From [Synechococcus] sp. NIES-970 (GTDB lineage Bacteria > Cyanobacteriota > Cyanobacteriia > Cyanobacteriales > MRBY01): a stretch of 64,000 bases of DNA. The notes beneath the pieces are model-generated. The model ran no database searches and had not been told where the DNA came from. It saw nothing but the letters and a program-made list of their open reading frames with translations. Location of the stretch: NCBI GenBank assembly GCA_002356215.1, contig AP017959.1, positions 1,426,001-1,490,000 of the forward strand, in the 5' to 3' direction. The position numbers and the translations under genes are program-made. Shown piece after piece: positions 35,881 to 46,768 of the stretch. Numbering within the stretch: the stretch's first letter is position 1; each line of letters begins with the position of its first letter.

Positions 35881-36696
35881 TTACTCATCGACAAAAATGA
35901 AGCTGCTCCCCCAGGGGCCATAGTCCGCACTGACTACGCCGTTGCGATCGCCGCCGCTGTAGCTATCTTCCCCTGGGGTAATTTCGATAGTGACGGGGCC
36001 CCCTGCGAGGGCGGTAATTTTTCCGGCATGAACCGCAGCGACACAGATGGCAGAATCGTTGGTATAGGTATCTGTGCCCCAGATTAGGGCTTGGGTTTGG
36101 AGTTCGGCCACTGCTGGACAGGTGAAACGGTAGCGATCGCCTATATTTTCGCCAATGCTAAAAGAGCCTGGTGTAGAATCCCAGCGGATGGTTGGCGGCT
36201 GGTTCTGGTCGGAGGCGATCACCTCCGGGAAACGAAAACTATGCTCCCAAGGGCCATAGTCATCGGTGGTCACTTCATTTTGGCTGCTGCCTGTATAAAA
36301 ATTCTCACCGGCCAACACTTCGAGGCTGAGGTCTCCCCCGGTTTCTGCCGTAAAAAGCCCCGCATGGACGGCCGCTGTACAAATGGAGGAATCGCTGGTG
36401 TAAATCCCTGTGCCCCATACTGGCTGATTGGCACTGCCTGGGGGACAGGAAAACTCAAAGGTCTGGCCTAATTGCCCTTGGATTTCAAGGCTGATCGGCG
36501 TGGCACTCCATTCTAGGGCCGTAAAGGTGAGTTCAGGGGCAGGCGCGGGTGTATCTGGGGTAGGTGTTTCGCCTGGAGAAACAACTACACCGCCAGAGCT
36601 TGGGGAAACAGCACTCTGGTTATTACAGGCAGCGAGGGAAGTAATGAGGGCGATCGCCCCAAAGCTGATCAAGGGGAGGGGGTGTTTCATGGTCAT
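35881..36696 (-). CDS. Lipoprotein with two LCCL-like domains
   Basis: The 271-aa product starts with a lipoprotein signal (hydrophobic about residues 8-22, then AACNNQS, the lipobox cysteine near residue 24), followed by a Pro/Thr/Ser-rich linker. Two repeats of about 95 residues follow. The first has WGTGIYTSDSSICTAAVHAG, then ENFYTGSSQNEVTTDDYGPW. The second has WGTDTYTNDSAICVAAVHAG, then EDSYSGGDRNGVVSADYGPW. The pattern WGT-x-x-Y-x-x-D-S-x-I-C-x-A-A-V-H-A-G and the second cysteine in FSCPPG/FTCPAV match the LCCL domain known from Limulus factor C and cochlin. Function in bacteria is unknown; a binding role on the cell surface or in the periplasm is likely. It lies 66 bases downstream of the DUF212 gene. 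Confidence 0.85.
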   Translation of the reverse strand: MTMKHPLPLISFGAIALITSLAACNNQSAVSPSSGGVVVSPGETPTPDTPAPAPELTFTALEWSATPISLEIQGQLGQTFEFSCPPGSANQPVWGTGIYTSDSSICTAAVHAGLFTAETGGDLSLEVLAGENFYTGSSQNEVTTDDYGPWEHSFRFPEVIASDQNQPPTIRWDSTPGSFSIGENIGDRYRFTCPAVAELQTQALIWGTDTYTNDSAICVAAVHAGKITALAGGPVTIEITPGEDSYSGGDRNGVVSADYGPWGSSFIFVDE

Positions 36697-36762
36697 TATG
36701 GGTACAAAACAGCAACATCAAAACGGGGATGTCAGGGAACTTGAACGAACAACACAAAGGAT

Positions 36763-37218
36763 TTAGATCAATGGACCGTTAGCGAAAAAGGCGATCGCAA
36801 TCCCCAAAGACAGCCCCACAAAAACCTGGATCGGCGTGTGACCCAATAATTCCTTCAGGCGCTCTTCGCTAAATTCTTTTTCCTGGAACATATCGTCGAT
36901 GATCTGGTTGAGGATCCGGGCCTGCTTCCCCGCTGCTTGGCGGACTCCCGCTGCGTCATACATCACGATTACCGCAAATAGGCAGGCGATCGCAAATTCA
37001 GAGCTGTCCCATCCCTTCGCTTGGCCGACCCCCGTTGCGAGCGCACCAACAAGGGCAGAGTGGGCGCTGGGCATCCCCCCGGCACTAAAGAGGGAACGGA
37101 TGCTGGTTTTTTGGTAGCGGATCAGATCAATGGGAATTTTCAGCAGTTGCGCCGTGACGCAGGCCACTAATGCCACGATCAAGATGTGATTTTGGAAAAC
37201 TGCACTGAAATTGTCCAT
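36763..37218 (-). CDS. DUF212 (YuiD-like) divergent PAP2 family membrane protein
   Basis: A 151-aa membrane protein related to acid phosphatase/vanadium haloperoxidase folds. It shows FSAGGMPSAHSALVGALATGVG (about residues 45-66) and VIVMYDAAGVRQAAGKQA, the defining DUF212 motifs, with about four helices. The phosphatase chemistry is not established for the family. It follows crtE by 21 bases on the same strand, an arrangement that recurs in cyanobacteria as far as I recall. A role on polyprenyl diphosphates is an attractive guess but unproven. Confidence 0.88.
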   Translation of the reverse strand: MDNFSAVFQNHILIVALVACVTAQLLKIPIDLIRYQKTSIRSLFSAGGMPSAHSALVGALATGVGQAKGWDSSEFAIACLFAVIVMYDAAGVRQAAGKQARILNQIIDDMFQEKEFSEERLKELLGHTPIQVFVGLSLGIAIAFFANGPLI

Positions 37219-37239
37219 GGTGCTTGGCCGTGACGCTCT

Positions 37240-38187
<948 letters not shown>

Positions 38188-38368
38188 CTACAAGGCTTTG
38201 GGAGAAAGTCCGGGAGAATTGGCCCAGGTTGAGCAAAAGGGTTTTTCTGGGTGGGTAAATGTGAAGTTGTTTTGCTCTGTGCGGTGTATTACACCTTAGG
38301 GACTCATTTGGGTTTACAACAAAAGGGTAATCCAGCCGTTGGAGCCAACGCTCAGCCATCTAGTTCCC

Positions 38369-40102
38369 ATGCAACCGAAAATTCTCGTCTGTGGTTTAGG
38401 ACGAACGGGCTACAAAATTTTTCGTCTCTTGCAAAATCAGGGGGCAGAGGTGGTCGGCATTAGCGATCGCCCTGGTCACCAGCGCGCACCGGGGGTGATT
38501 GTGGGGGATCCACGCCAGGGACAGACCCTCATCCGGGCCGGCATCCACAGCGCCCAAACCCTTGTGTTGGCCAATGATGATGATGCCCTCAATTTGGCAG
38601 TGTTGACCCATGCGCGGGTGCTGAATCCCAACATTCGCATTGTTAATCGCATTTACAACCAAGCCCTGGGCGATCGCCTGGATCAAACCTTGCCAGACCA
38701 TGTGACCATGAGTGTTTCAGCTTTGGCAGCGCCCATTTTTGCCTTTGCCGCCCTCGGGAGTAAGGCGATCGGTCAACTGCATTTGTATGAAAAAACTTGG
38801 CCCATTTACGATGAGGTGATCGCGGCGGATCACCCTTGGCTCAATAAACCCCTGAGTGAACTGTGGGAAAACCCAGAGCGGATGTTGATCCACTACCTAC
38901 CCGCCCGGGGCGAGATGGATCTGGTTTCGGCGGTGGTAGCTGATGAAACGCTACAGACAGGCGATCATCTAATTATTGGAACCCCTCCCCAGGTCAAAAG
39001 CCAGCGCTATTCCCTCTGGCAAAAGCTCCGGAAGGCGATCGCCAACCTGCGTCAGTACCAACACCATGTAAGACCCATGACCCTGGTGACCTTGGCACTG
39101 TTAATCACCATCTGCATTGCCACATTTACCTATGTTTGTGTGAATTTTAATTTGTCCGTTGTCGATGCCCTTTATTTCTCAGTGGGAATGATCACCGGGG
39201 CCGGGGGGAAAGAAGAAGTGGCAGAAATGGCCCCCGATTGGGTCAAGGTCTTTACAGCGGGAATGATGGTGATCGGCGCGGGGGTTGTGGGGGTCTGCTA
39301 TGCCTTGATCAACGATTTCATCCTCGGCAGTCGCATCCGCCAATTTTGGGACGCGACGAAAATCCCCCACCAAAATCATTATGTGATCTGCGGTCTGGGG
39401 GGCATGGGCATGGCGATCGCCAGACAGCTCCACCACCAGGGCTATGACGTGGCAATCCTTGAGGCTGACCACAACAATCGCTTTTTACGGTCGGCCCGGG
39501 CCTTGGGGATCCCGGTGATTCTGGCGGATGCTAGTGTCGCCAATAGCCTGCGCGATGCCCACATCACCGAAGCCGCCGCCCTCATCGCCGCCACCAGCCA
39601 GGATATGACCAATGTGGAAATCGCCCTCAGCGCCAAGGCGATCGCCCCTGATTTAAATGTGATTGTCCGCATTCAGGATGCGGATTTTGCCCAATCAGCC
39701 CAGGCGGTGTTTGATTTTGATTGGGTCCTTTCCCCAACGGAACTATCAACCCATTCCTTTGCGGCGGCGGCCCTGGGGGGGAGAATTTTTGGCAATGGCA
39801 TGACCGACGATCTACTCTGGTTGGCCCTGGCCACTCTGATTACCCCCAATCATCCCTTTTGTGGACAACGGGTGCAGGAGGCGGCGATCGCCCAGGATTT
39901 TGTGCCCCTCTACCTCGAATCTGAGGGGGAAACGATCCACGGCTGGCCCCTACTGGAGCGGCGACTACAACCCCAAGATGTGCTTTACATTACCATCGCC
40001 GCCAATGGTCTACGAAAGCTATGGCGCAAAGAACCCAGCAGCCCTGAAGTCCCCTTCAACCTACCCCAAACTGCTCCCCATCCCGAGGTGCTCAGATCTT
40101 GA
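38369..40102 (+). CDS. RCK-2TM-RCK potassium channel-like protein
   Basis: The 577-aa product has an unusual symmetric layout. An N-terminal TrkA-N/RCK domain (residues 4-115; GLGRTGYKIFRLL nucleotide-binding loop) with a TrkA-C-like part to about 207 is followed by two transmembrane helices (about 237-260 and 295-318) around a pore-like loop. A second TrkA-N domain (about 337-450; CGLGGMGMAIARQL) and TrkA-C end the protein. The loop reads SVGMITGAGGKEE (271-283), where potassium channels have T-V-G-Y-G-D, so the selectivity filter is altered. I prefer the ATG at 38369 over an upstream TTG at 38339. Ion specificity is open. Confidence 0.82.
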   Translation: MQPKILVCGLGRTGYKIFRLLQNQGAEVVGISDRPGHQRAPGVIVGDPRQGQTLIRAGIHSAQTLVLANDDDALNLAVLTHARVLNPNIRIVNRIYNQALGDRLDQTLPDHVTMSVSALAAPIFAFAALGSKAIGQLHLYEKTWPIYDEVIAADHPWLNKPLSELWENPERMLIHYLPARGEMDLVSAVVADETLQTGDHLIIGTPPQVKSQRYSLWQKLRKAIANLRQYQHHVRPMTLVTLALLITICIATFTYVCVNFNLSVVDALYFSVGMITGAGGKEEVAEMAPDWVKVFTAGMMVIGAGVVGVCYALINDFILGSRIRQFWDATKIPHQNHYVICGLGGMGMAIARQLHHQGYDVAILEADHNNRFLRSARALGIPVILADASVANSLRDAHITEAAALIAATSQDMTNVEIALSAKAIAPDLNVIVRIQDADFAQSAQAVFDFDWVLSPTELSTHSFAAAALGGRIFGNGMTDDLLWLALATLITPNHPFCGQRVQEAAIAQDFVPLYLESEGETIHGWPLLERRLQPQDVLYITIAANGLRKLWRKEPSSPEVPFNLPQTAPHPEVLRS

Positions 40103-40194
40103 ACCCCCTCAATAAAGTTACATCTCAAATCTGGGCGATCGCCTGGCCAAAAGCTTTAAAATCAAGGGTGTTGAGTCATAGGTAACGAGCGACT

Positions 40195-41415
40195 TTGAAC
40201 TTTTGGACGTTACTTCTGCCCCCCATTGCGGGTACGGTGATTGGCTATTTCACCAATGACATCGCGATCAATATGTTGTTTCGCCCCTACAGGGCTATCT
40301 ATGTAGGCGATCGCCGCTTACCCTTTACCCCAGGGCTGATCCCTGCGAACCAAGACCGCCTTGCCCGCAACATCGCGGCGATCATCATGGGTTCCCTGCT
40401 CACCCCCGAAGAAATTCAAAAACTCGCCAAAAAACTCCTCCAAACCGAGCGCATTGAGGCGGCGATCGCCTGGCTACTCCAGTTAGCTTTTGAACAAATC
40501 CAAGGAGAGCAAGAACAGAAAACCGCTGGAATTTTGGCCGCTATTTTACGAGATTTGGCCAGGGAGTCCCTCCCCCGGTTAATTAAAGTTTGGTCTCGGG
40601 AAGATACTTTTTTAGAAGCCCAGGTCTATCAGCTTTTTGATCAACTCCTATTAGAATTCAAACTTACCGAAGGCCAAGCCCGTCAACTTACCGATTGGCT
40701 GCTGCGCACGGTCTTGACCCCAGACATTCTTCGTCAGGCAGTGATTGATTTTCTAACGGATAAAAATATTGAAATTATCGACACTAGCCTCCGAGAAAAG
40801 ACGAGTGGAACCTATTGGGTAGTCGCCAATTTATTTGGGGTCAGAAATAGTCTTACTCGTCTGCGAGCCTTTTGTCTAGAGGAACGAGAAATTGCCAATG
40901 CCCGCCTACAGGAATTAATCCTCACCTTAGAAGTTCGCCTGAAACTACGTCTTTGGCTCCAGAGTTTATCGCTGCAAAATTTACCCGTTTCAACGGTGCG
41001 TCAGCTCCGCAAAAGTTTCCACCAAACCATCCGTCAATATCTCCAGGACAAAGGGTCAGGGTTGATGGCCTATATCGGTGATTCGGTAGACTGGGATAAT
41101 TTATCAATCATCATTCTGCGCCGACTCCAAGCGTCTCAAGTGCTGAACAGTTCCCTCGGTGTTGTCAGTCAAGAATTATCTTTATTGCTGGATCGCTATT
41201 TAGAAAAAGACCTCGAAAAAATCATTAGTCAAGTAATCCCAATCCTGGCCATTGACCAGGTCATCATTGAGCGGGTCAATAATACTAGCCCCCGGGAATT
41301 AGAGCGAGCAATCCAGGGCATTGTTAAAAATGAGCTCCAGGCGATCGTCAATCTCGGTGGGGTGCTTGGGTTCTTGGTGGGAATAGTCCAGTCATTTATT
41401 TTGCTGTTGAATTAG
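40195..41415 (+). CDS. DUF445 (YheB-like) membrane protein
   Basis: The 406-aa product matches the DUF445 pattern: N-terminal helix with [23 protein letters not shown] (about residues 9-31), then [17 protein letters not shown], a long helical coiled region, and a C-terminal transmembrane segment ([18 protein letters not shown]). Function is unknown. The start is a TTG at 40195 because the family N-terminus begins there and the next in-frame ATG lies inside the conserved motif. It follows the RCK channel-like gene by 92 bases on the same strand. Confidence 0.87.
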   Translation: MNFWTLLLPPIAGTVIGYFTNDIAINMLFRPYRAIYVGDRRLPFTPGLIPANQDRLARNIAAIIMGSLLTPEEIQKLAKKLLQTERIEAAIAWLLQLAFEQIQGEQEQKTAGILAAILRDLARESLPRLIKVWSREDTFLEAQVYQLFDQLLLEFKLTEGQARQLTDWLLRTVLTPDILRQAVIDFLTDKNIEIIDTSLREKTSGTYWVVANLFGVRNSLTRLRAFCLEEREIANARLQELILTLEVRLKLRLWLQSLSLQNLPVSTVRQLRKSFHQTIRQYLQDKGSGLMAYIGDSVDWDNLSIIILRRLQASQVLNSSLGVVSQELSLLLDRYLEKDLEKIISQVIPILAIDQVIIERVNNTSPRELERAIQGIVKNELQAIVNLGGVLGFLVGIVQSFILLLN

Positions 41416-41581
41416 AGCCGTAATCTCACCGACCAAGTTCATCGTTTGTCGATCCAGAGAAGTGTATAAGCTCAAAAAAATTGACAGTGATTACTTTACC
41501 GAGTGAATTACCTGGCCTTTACAAGGGCGATAAAATAGAATATTCAATCCCCCAACCCATCCAAAATTCCGAAAGACCACC

Positions 41582-43498
41582 ATGCTGCGAACCCCCGTCG
41601 ATTTCCAAGATCAATTTGATGTGATTGTGATTGGTGCAGGTCACTCTGGTTGTGAAGCAGCCCTCGCCGCTGCCCGCCTCGGTTGTCGCACTTTGATGCT
41701 GACCTTGAACCTCGACAAAATCGCCTGGCAACCCTGTAATCCCGCTGTCGGTGGCCCGGCAAAATCCCAGCTCACCCACGAAGTTGATGCCCTAGGGGGT
41801 GAAATTGGCAAAATGGCCGACCGCACCTATCTACAAAAGCGGGTTCTCAATGCTTCCCGGGGGCCAGCCGTGTGGGCCTTGCGAGCTCAGACCGACAAAC
41901 GCGAATATGCAGCGGTGATGAAAAATATCGTTGAAAACCAAGAAAATTTGGTGATCCGTGAAGGGATGGCGACGGATTTAGTGCTGGGGGATAACGACGA
42001 AATCTGTGGAGTTCAAACCTATTTCGGCACCTGTTTTGGTGCGAAGGCGGTAGTGCTAACGACAGGAACGTTTTTAGGCGGCACCATTTGGATCGGCAAT
42101 AAATCTATGGCGGCGGGCCGCGCTGGGGAATTTGCAGCGGTGGGACTGACTGAAACGTTAAACGAGTTGGGTTTTGAAACAGGTCGCCTGAAAACGGGAA
42201 CGCCGGCCCGGGTCGATCGCCGTTCCGTAGACTACTCCAAAATGGAGGTGCAGCCCGCCGATGAGGAAATTCGCTGGTTTAGCTTTGACCCAGAAGCCTG
42301 GGTAGAGCGGGAGCAAATGGCCTGTTACCTAACCCGCACCACCGCTAAAACCCACCAGATTATTAAAGACAATCTCCATTTGTCACCCATCTATGGCGGC
42401 TTCATTGACTCCAAGGGGCCGCGCTATTGCCCCAGCATCGAAGATAAAATCGTCCGTTTCGCTGACAAAGATTCCCACCAAATTTTCATCGAACCAGAGG
42501 GGCGTGATATCCCTGAACTTTATATCCAGGGTTTTTCCACGGGGCTCCCAGAAAATCTTCAGTTGCAAATGCTCCAGAGCTTGCCAGGCATGGAAAATTG
42601 CGTGATGCTGCGGCCCGCCTATGCGGTGGAATATGACTATCTGCCGGCCACCCAGTGCTATCCGACCTTGATGACAAAGCGGGTGGAAGGACTGTTTTCA
42701 GCGGGACAAATCAACGGCACCACAGGCTATGAAGAGGCGGCAGCCCAGGGACTTGTGGCTGGGATTAATGCGGCTCAATTTGCCCAGGACAAAGAAATGG
42801 TGGTTTTCCCCCGGGAGCAGAGTTACTTGGGAACCCTGATCGATGATCTCTGCACAAAGGACCTGCGGGAACCCTACCGGATGCTCACATCCCGCTCGGA
42901 ATATCGCCTGATTTTGCGTTCCGATAACGCCGATCAACGGTTAACACCCCTGGGTCGGGAAATTGGCCTCATTGACGATCGCCGCTGGGAACTTTACCAA
43001 ACAAAGCAAGCCAACATCGTTGCGGAAAAGGAAAGGTTGCACACAGAACGGGTTAAGGAATTCGATGCACTCGGACAAAAAATTGTCGCGGATACAGGCC
43101 AAAAAATCAAAAGTTCTGTGACCTTAGCAGATCTATTGCGGCGGCCCCAATTTCATTACGCCAATCTCGAACAGTATGGCCTTGGCAATGACCGCTTGAC
43201 CCAGGCAGAAAAGGAAGGAGCAGAAATTGACATCAAATATTCTGGTTATATTAAGCGCCAACAAAGCCAAATTGATCAAATCAGTCGCCATACCAACCGC
43301 AAACTGCCGGAAGGTCTGAATTATCTGACGGTGGAAACCCTCTCGATGGAAGCGCGGGAAAAATTAAATAAGGTGCGCCCCCTCACCATTGGCCAAGCGA
43401 CCCGCATCGGTGGTGTAAATCCGGCAGATATCAATGCTCTCTTGGTCTATTTAGAAGTGCAGCACCGCCAAACTCCCCAAGAGCCCGTTAAGTCCTAA
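41582..43498 (+). CDS. mnmG: tRNA uridine 5-carboxymethylaminomethyl modification enzyme MnmG
   Basis: MnmG (GidA), with MnmE, modifies U34 of certain tRNAs using FAD, folate and glycine. The 638-aa protein begins with the FAD-binding [21 protein letters not shown] and carries [15 protein letters not shown], the conserved [10 protein letters not shown] and [21 protein letters not shown] segments and the helical C-terminal tRNA/MnmE-binding domain ([11 protein letters not shown]). Length is standard. It overlaps the convergent ferredoxin gene by four bases (CTAA 43495-43498). Confidence 0.97.
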   Translation: MLRTPVDFQDQFDVIVIGAGHSGCEAALAAARLGCRTLMLTLNLDKIAWQPCNPAVGGPAKSQLTHEVDALGGEIGKMADRTYLQKRVLNASRGPAVWALRAQTDKREYAAVMKNIVENQENLVIREGMATDLVLGDNDEICGVQTYFGTCFGAKAVVLTTGTFLGGTIWIGNKSMAAGRAGEFAAVGLTETLNELGFETGRLKTGTPARVDRRSVDYSKMEVQPADEEIRWFSFDPEAWVEREQMACYLTRTTAKTHQIIKDNLHLSPIYGGFIDSKGPRYCPSIEDKIVRFADKDSHQIFIEPEGRDIPELYIQGFSTGLPENLQLQMLQSLPGMENCVMLRPAYAVEYDYLPATQCYPTLMTKRVEGLFSAGQINGTTGYEEAAAQGLVAGINAAQFAQDKEMVVFPREQSYLGTLIDDLCTKDLREPYRMLTSRSEYRLILRSDNADQRLTPLGREIGLIDDRRWELYQTKQANIVAEKERLHTERVKEFDALGQKIVADTGQKIKSSVTLADLLRRPQFHYANLEQYGLGNDRLTQAEKEGAEIDIKYSGYIKRQQSQIDQISRHTNRKLPEGLNYLTVETLSMEAREKLNKVRPLTIGQATRIGGVNPADINALLVYLEVQHRQTPQEPVKS

Positions 43499-43830
43499 AT
43501 GAATTTGCCTTGGGGGTGAATCCGAGGATTTAATTTAGCGGCGATGGACAGCTCGCCTTTGTGGAGGGCGGCACAGATTGCGGGCACATCCGCGGCAGTT
43601 ACTTGACAGTACCAAATTGCTTCAGGGAGCAGGCGCACCGTCACCCCCAGATGACATTGGCCTTGGCAGGGGCTAGGCTGCACCGTCACCCCTGGCGGTA
43701 AAGAACTTTGCTGGAAGGTTTGCAGCACGAGGGCGCTACCCCGAGCCTGACAACTGGGAGCTTGGCAGACGAGAAGTTGGCGATCGCCCTTTGGTTCTAG
43801 AAGGGGCCCTGCAAAAATTTCCTGGGGCAT
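43495..43830 (-). CDS. Thioredoxin-like [2Fe-2S] ferredoxin domain protein
   Basis: The 111-aa product matches small thioredoxin-fold [2Fe-2S] ferredoxins of cyanobacteria. It has a first cysteine pair in [14 protein letters not shown], a second in [13 protein letters not shown], then the typical [14 protein letters not shown] segment. The four cluster ligands are probably the cysteines in those two pairs. Partner enzymes are unknown and no redox gene is adjacent. The ATG at 43830 is the natural start. The stop is shared with the mnmG end in CTAA. Confidence 0.85.
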   Translation of the reverse strand: MPQEIFAGPLLEPKGDRQLLVCQAPSCQARGSALVLQTFQQSSLPPGVTVQPSPCQGQCHLGVTVRLLPEAIWYCQVTAADVPAICAALHKGELSIAAKLNPRIHPQGKFI

Positions 43831-43925
43831 AACATGTTAAGGAAAAGCAATATGACAGCGGCTTATTTTAATTTTAGGGGTGACAATGAAGTCGTGTATT
43901 TCTATCATTCCCTGAGATTGACGCA

Positions 43926-46544
43926 ATGACGTCTTCCCCCCTAGCTCACAAAAGCACCACTGCTCCAGCGCCCTTACAAGTCTTGATTGTCGGGGAAGAC
44001 CCCAGGCGATCGCCCCTCGAAAAGCACCTCAGTCAAATTTCTCGGTGGGCCTTGAGTTGGCACTGGCAGCCCAGGGGAATTCCGATCGAGAGCGCCGATC
44101 TACTCATTCTTTTTTCTCCCCAAGCAGCCATTCAACCCTGGCTTGACCCTATCGCTGCCTATGGCCTCCCCACCATCGCCATTACAGCTGCCCCTTTACC
44201 TGAGCCGCTAGGTTTAGTACGCATTCCCCCCGAAGAACTCTCTCCCTTTAGCCTCGAATTGGCGTTTCGAGCCATTCTCCAAGAAAAATCCCTGGGGGCT
44301 CCCTTTAGCAATGGCGACACCGCTCGCCCCTGGATTAGCACCCACTTACTCCAAACCCATCTCCAGCTCACCACAATTCTCGTCAAATTTTCCCAAGCCC
44401 TCCTCCGGCCCCAATCTACCCTAGACATGGCCTTAGGCATTTTAGGGCGACACCTACAAATGGAGCGGATTACAATCCTCCAATGGCATTGGGATCAGAC
44501 CGGGAAAATCGGTGCCCCCCCCAGCATCTTAGAACAGTGGTCCCATGATGGATCGCCCCCTTGCCGCAAAAAAGTAGCTGATTTTCCGTTGCTTTGGTGG
44601 CAAGCACTCCTTGACCTGGGGGAAGTGACGGCGATCGCCGACCGTGCCGACCACCCTGAGCTCAAAGAACCCCTTGAATTTCTAGATGTGAAAGCTTTTT
44701 TAGGGCTCCCCATGTGTGACAACCAAGGTAACCATTGGGGCCAGCTTATTTTCACAGGTCAACACCCCCGGCCCCAGGCTTGGTCTGCCCTGGAGCTACA
44801 AACCCTCAAAATGGCCGCAGAATTATTGCACCATTACCTCATGCGCACCGCCACCCAACGGGAGCTAGAAAGTTCAGAAGCACTCTATGCCGGAATTATC
44901 ACCCATTCCGCCGAAGCAATTTTTCTGGTGCGGGTACAGCCCCCCTCAGATTCGGCCCATGGTAGTGAAAGTCTTTCAGAATTTATCTTCGAGATGGTTA
45001 ACCCCACCTACTGCGACAAAATGGGTGTTTATCCGCGGCAAATTATTGGGAAATCTCCCCAGGCTGCCTTCCAAGAGCACCTCGCCCAACAACTGTGTGA
45101 TTCTTTTCAAGGCTGCTTAGAAATTGGCGAAACACTACTTTTTGAGGAAGTTCTTAATCTGCCAGACAGCACTCAGATCTGGCGCACCTGCTTAATCCCG
45201 ATCCGCGATCGCCAGGGCCATATCCAACAAATCCAAGGTAGCGCCCGGGATGTCACCGAGGAGCGGCAATTAGAACTCACAAAAATGCGCTACAACCGCC
45301 ATCAACACATGTTGGCCTCCCTGACCCTGAAAATTCTGCGTTCCTGGGACATGAACAAAATGCTCAGCACCACTGTCCAGGAACTGCGCAAAACGCTCCA
45401 GGCCGACCGGGTGATTTTTTGGGAAATGCTCAATGGTGAAGTTGGAGAAGTCACTGCGGAAGCGGCTTGTCCGGATGTATCTTCCATGCTCCACCAACGC
45501 TTTCCGGCTGAGGCTTTTAATCGGGGTGATTTTGACCTATTTCGCCAGGGGGAACTCCAGACCTGCATTGATGTGGAAGCGGCAAAATTTCCTCCCGCCC
45601 ATGATGCCATGTTGCGGGAACATGGGGTGATTGCCTATGCCGTGTTACCTGTGCTCGTTAGTGCCCTGGATGATCTTGAAGGGGAACCCCATCTCAAAGG
45701 GTTAATTTGTGTACAACAGTGCCATTTTCCCCAGGTATGGAGTGCGGACGAACTACACTTGCTGCGCCAATTGATCAACCAGATTTGCATCGCCCTCAAC
45801 CAGGCGGAACTCATCCAGCGCCAGCGTCATTATACCGAGGAATTGGCCCGCTCCAATCAGGAATTGGAGCAGTTTGCCTATGTCGCCTCCCATGATCTCC
45901 AGGAGCCCCTCCAATTGGTGGCAAATTATGCGCAACTATTGGTGCGCCGCAATGGCGATCGCCTCGATGATCGCTCCCAGCGCTACCTGCATCACATCAC
46001 CACGGGCACCCACAAAATGCAGGAACAAATCCAAGATTTATTGCGCTATTCTCGCTTAAATACCCGGCAAAATCCCCTGGAAAAAGTCTCCATGGCCGCT
46101 TGTCTGCACCAGGCGATCGCCAACATCAAGCTCAAGCTGAAACGGGCCCAGGTGCAACTCCACTATCCGGCGATCCTCCCCGAAGTGTTGGGGGATGCCA
46201 GCCAGCTGCAGAGCCTCTGGCAAAATCTCCTGAGTAATGCCATCAAATACCGAGGCGATCGCCAGCCCGAAATCACCATTAGTGCCACCCAAACTGCCCA
46301 CCACTGGCAATTTAAAGTACAAGATAACGGCATTGGCATTGACCCCCAACACCAACAACGAATTTTCCAGATCTTCCAGCGGCTCCACACCCAAGAAGAA
46401 TATCCCGGTACGGGCATCGGCCTAGCGATCTGCCAGCGAATTGTCAAAATCCATGGTGGCGAAATTTGGGTCGAATCTCAACCCGGTCAGGGAGCGGCCT
46501 TCTATTTCACACTACCCATCACTACCATTCCAGATAAACCTTGA
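43926..46544 (+). CDS. Hybrid-type sensor histidine kinase (pseudo-receiver, GAF, PAS, GAF, HisKA, HATPase)
   Basis: An 872-aa cytoplasmic sensor kinase without transmembrane helices. The order is: a receiver-like N-terminus (about 17-120; LQVLIVGEDPRR, SADLLILFSPQ), a GAF domain (about 160-300), a PAS domain (about 318-445), a second phytochrome-like GAF (about 455-625; ICVQQCHFPQVWSADE), a coiled linker, HisKA with the phosphoacceptor in FAYVASHDLQEPL, and the ATPase domain with N-box LLSNAIKY, DNGIGID and GTGIGLAI. The receiver-like part lacks the phospho-accepting aspartate (LILF in place of L-x-x-D). Neither GAF shows the chromophore-binding cysteine motif, so light sensing is not supported. 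A response regulator follows 224 bases downstream. Confidence 0.9.
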   Translation: MTSSPLAHKSTTAPAPLQVLIVGEDPRRSPLEKHLSQISRWALSWHWQPRGIPIESADLLILFSPQAAIQPWLDPIAAYGLPTIAITAAPLPEPLGLVRIPPEELSPFSLELAFRAILQEKSLGAPFSNGDTARPWISTHLLQTHLQLTTILVKFSQALLRPQSTLDMALGILGRHLQMERITILQWHWDQTGKIGAPPSILEQWSHDGSPPCRKKVADFPLLWWQALLDLGEVTAIADRADHPELKEPLEFLDVKAFLGLPMCDNQGNHWGQLIFTGQHPRPQAWSALELQTLKMAAELLHHYLMRTATQRELESSEALYAGIITHSAEAIFLVRVQPPSDSAHGSESLSEFIFEMVNPTYCDKMGVYPRQIIGKSPQAAFQEHLAQQLCDSFQGCLEIGETLLFEEVLNLPDSTQIWRTCLIPIRDRQGHIQQIQGSARDVTEERQLELTKMRYNRHQHMLASLTLKILRSWDMNKMLSTTVQELRKTLQADRVIFWEMLNGEVGEVTAEAACPDVSSMLHQRFPAEAFNRGDFDLFRQGELQTCIDVEAAKFPPAHDAMLREHGVIAYAVLPVLVSALDDLEGEPHLKGLICVQQCHFPQVWSADELHLLRQLINQICIALNQAELIQRQRHYTEELARSNQELEQFAYVASHDLQEPLQLVANYAQLLVRRNGDRLDDRSQRYLHHITTGTHKMQEQIQDLLRYSRLNTRQNPLEKVSMAACLHQAIANIKLKLKRAQVQLHYPAILPEVLGDASQLQSLWQNLLSNAIKYRGDRQPEITISATQTAHHWQFKVQDNGIGIDPQHQQRIFQIFQRLHTQEEYPGTGIGLAICQRIVKIHGGEIWVESQPGQGAAFYFTLPITTIPDKP

Positions 46545-46768
46545 AATCGGTATTAGTGCCCCAAAAACTTCCGCTGATGGAAAGCTTGAGGCGCGATTTT
46601 TAAGATGACAATTATTAAACCCCAGAACCTCATGGGGCCAACTATTCTTCCCCGCCAAATATGTCGAAACAATAAGCGCGAGCCTCGAAAAAAGTTCGAT
46701 AGAATTGGAATATAAAAAATTTCTGGGGTAAATCACCTCGCCCCATTGTTCCTGGCAACGCCGAGCGA

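Noticed and set aside
43926-46544. Cyanobacteriochrome or phytochrome photoreceptor
   Set aside because: The GAF domains do not show the chromophore-binding cysteine motif, so light perception is not claimed.
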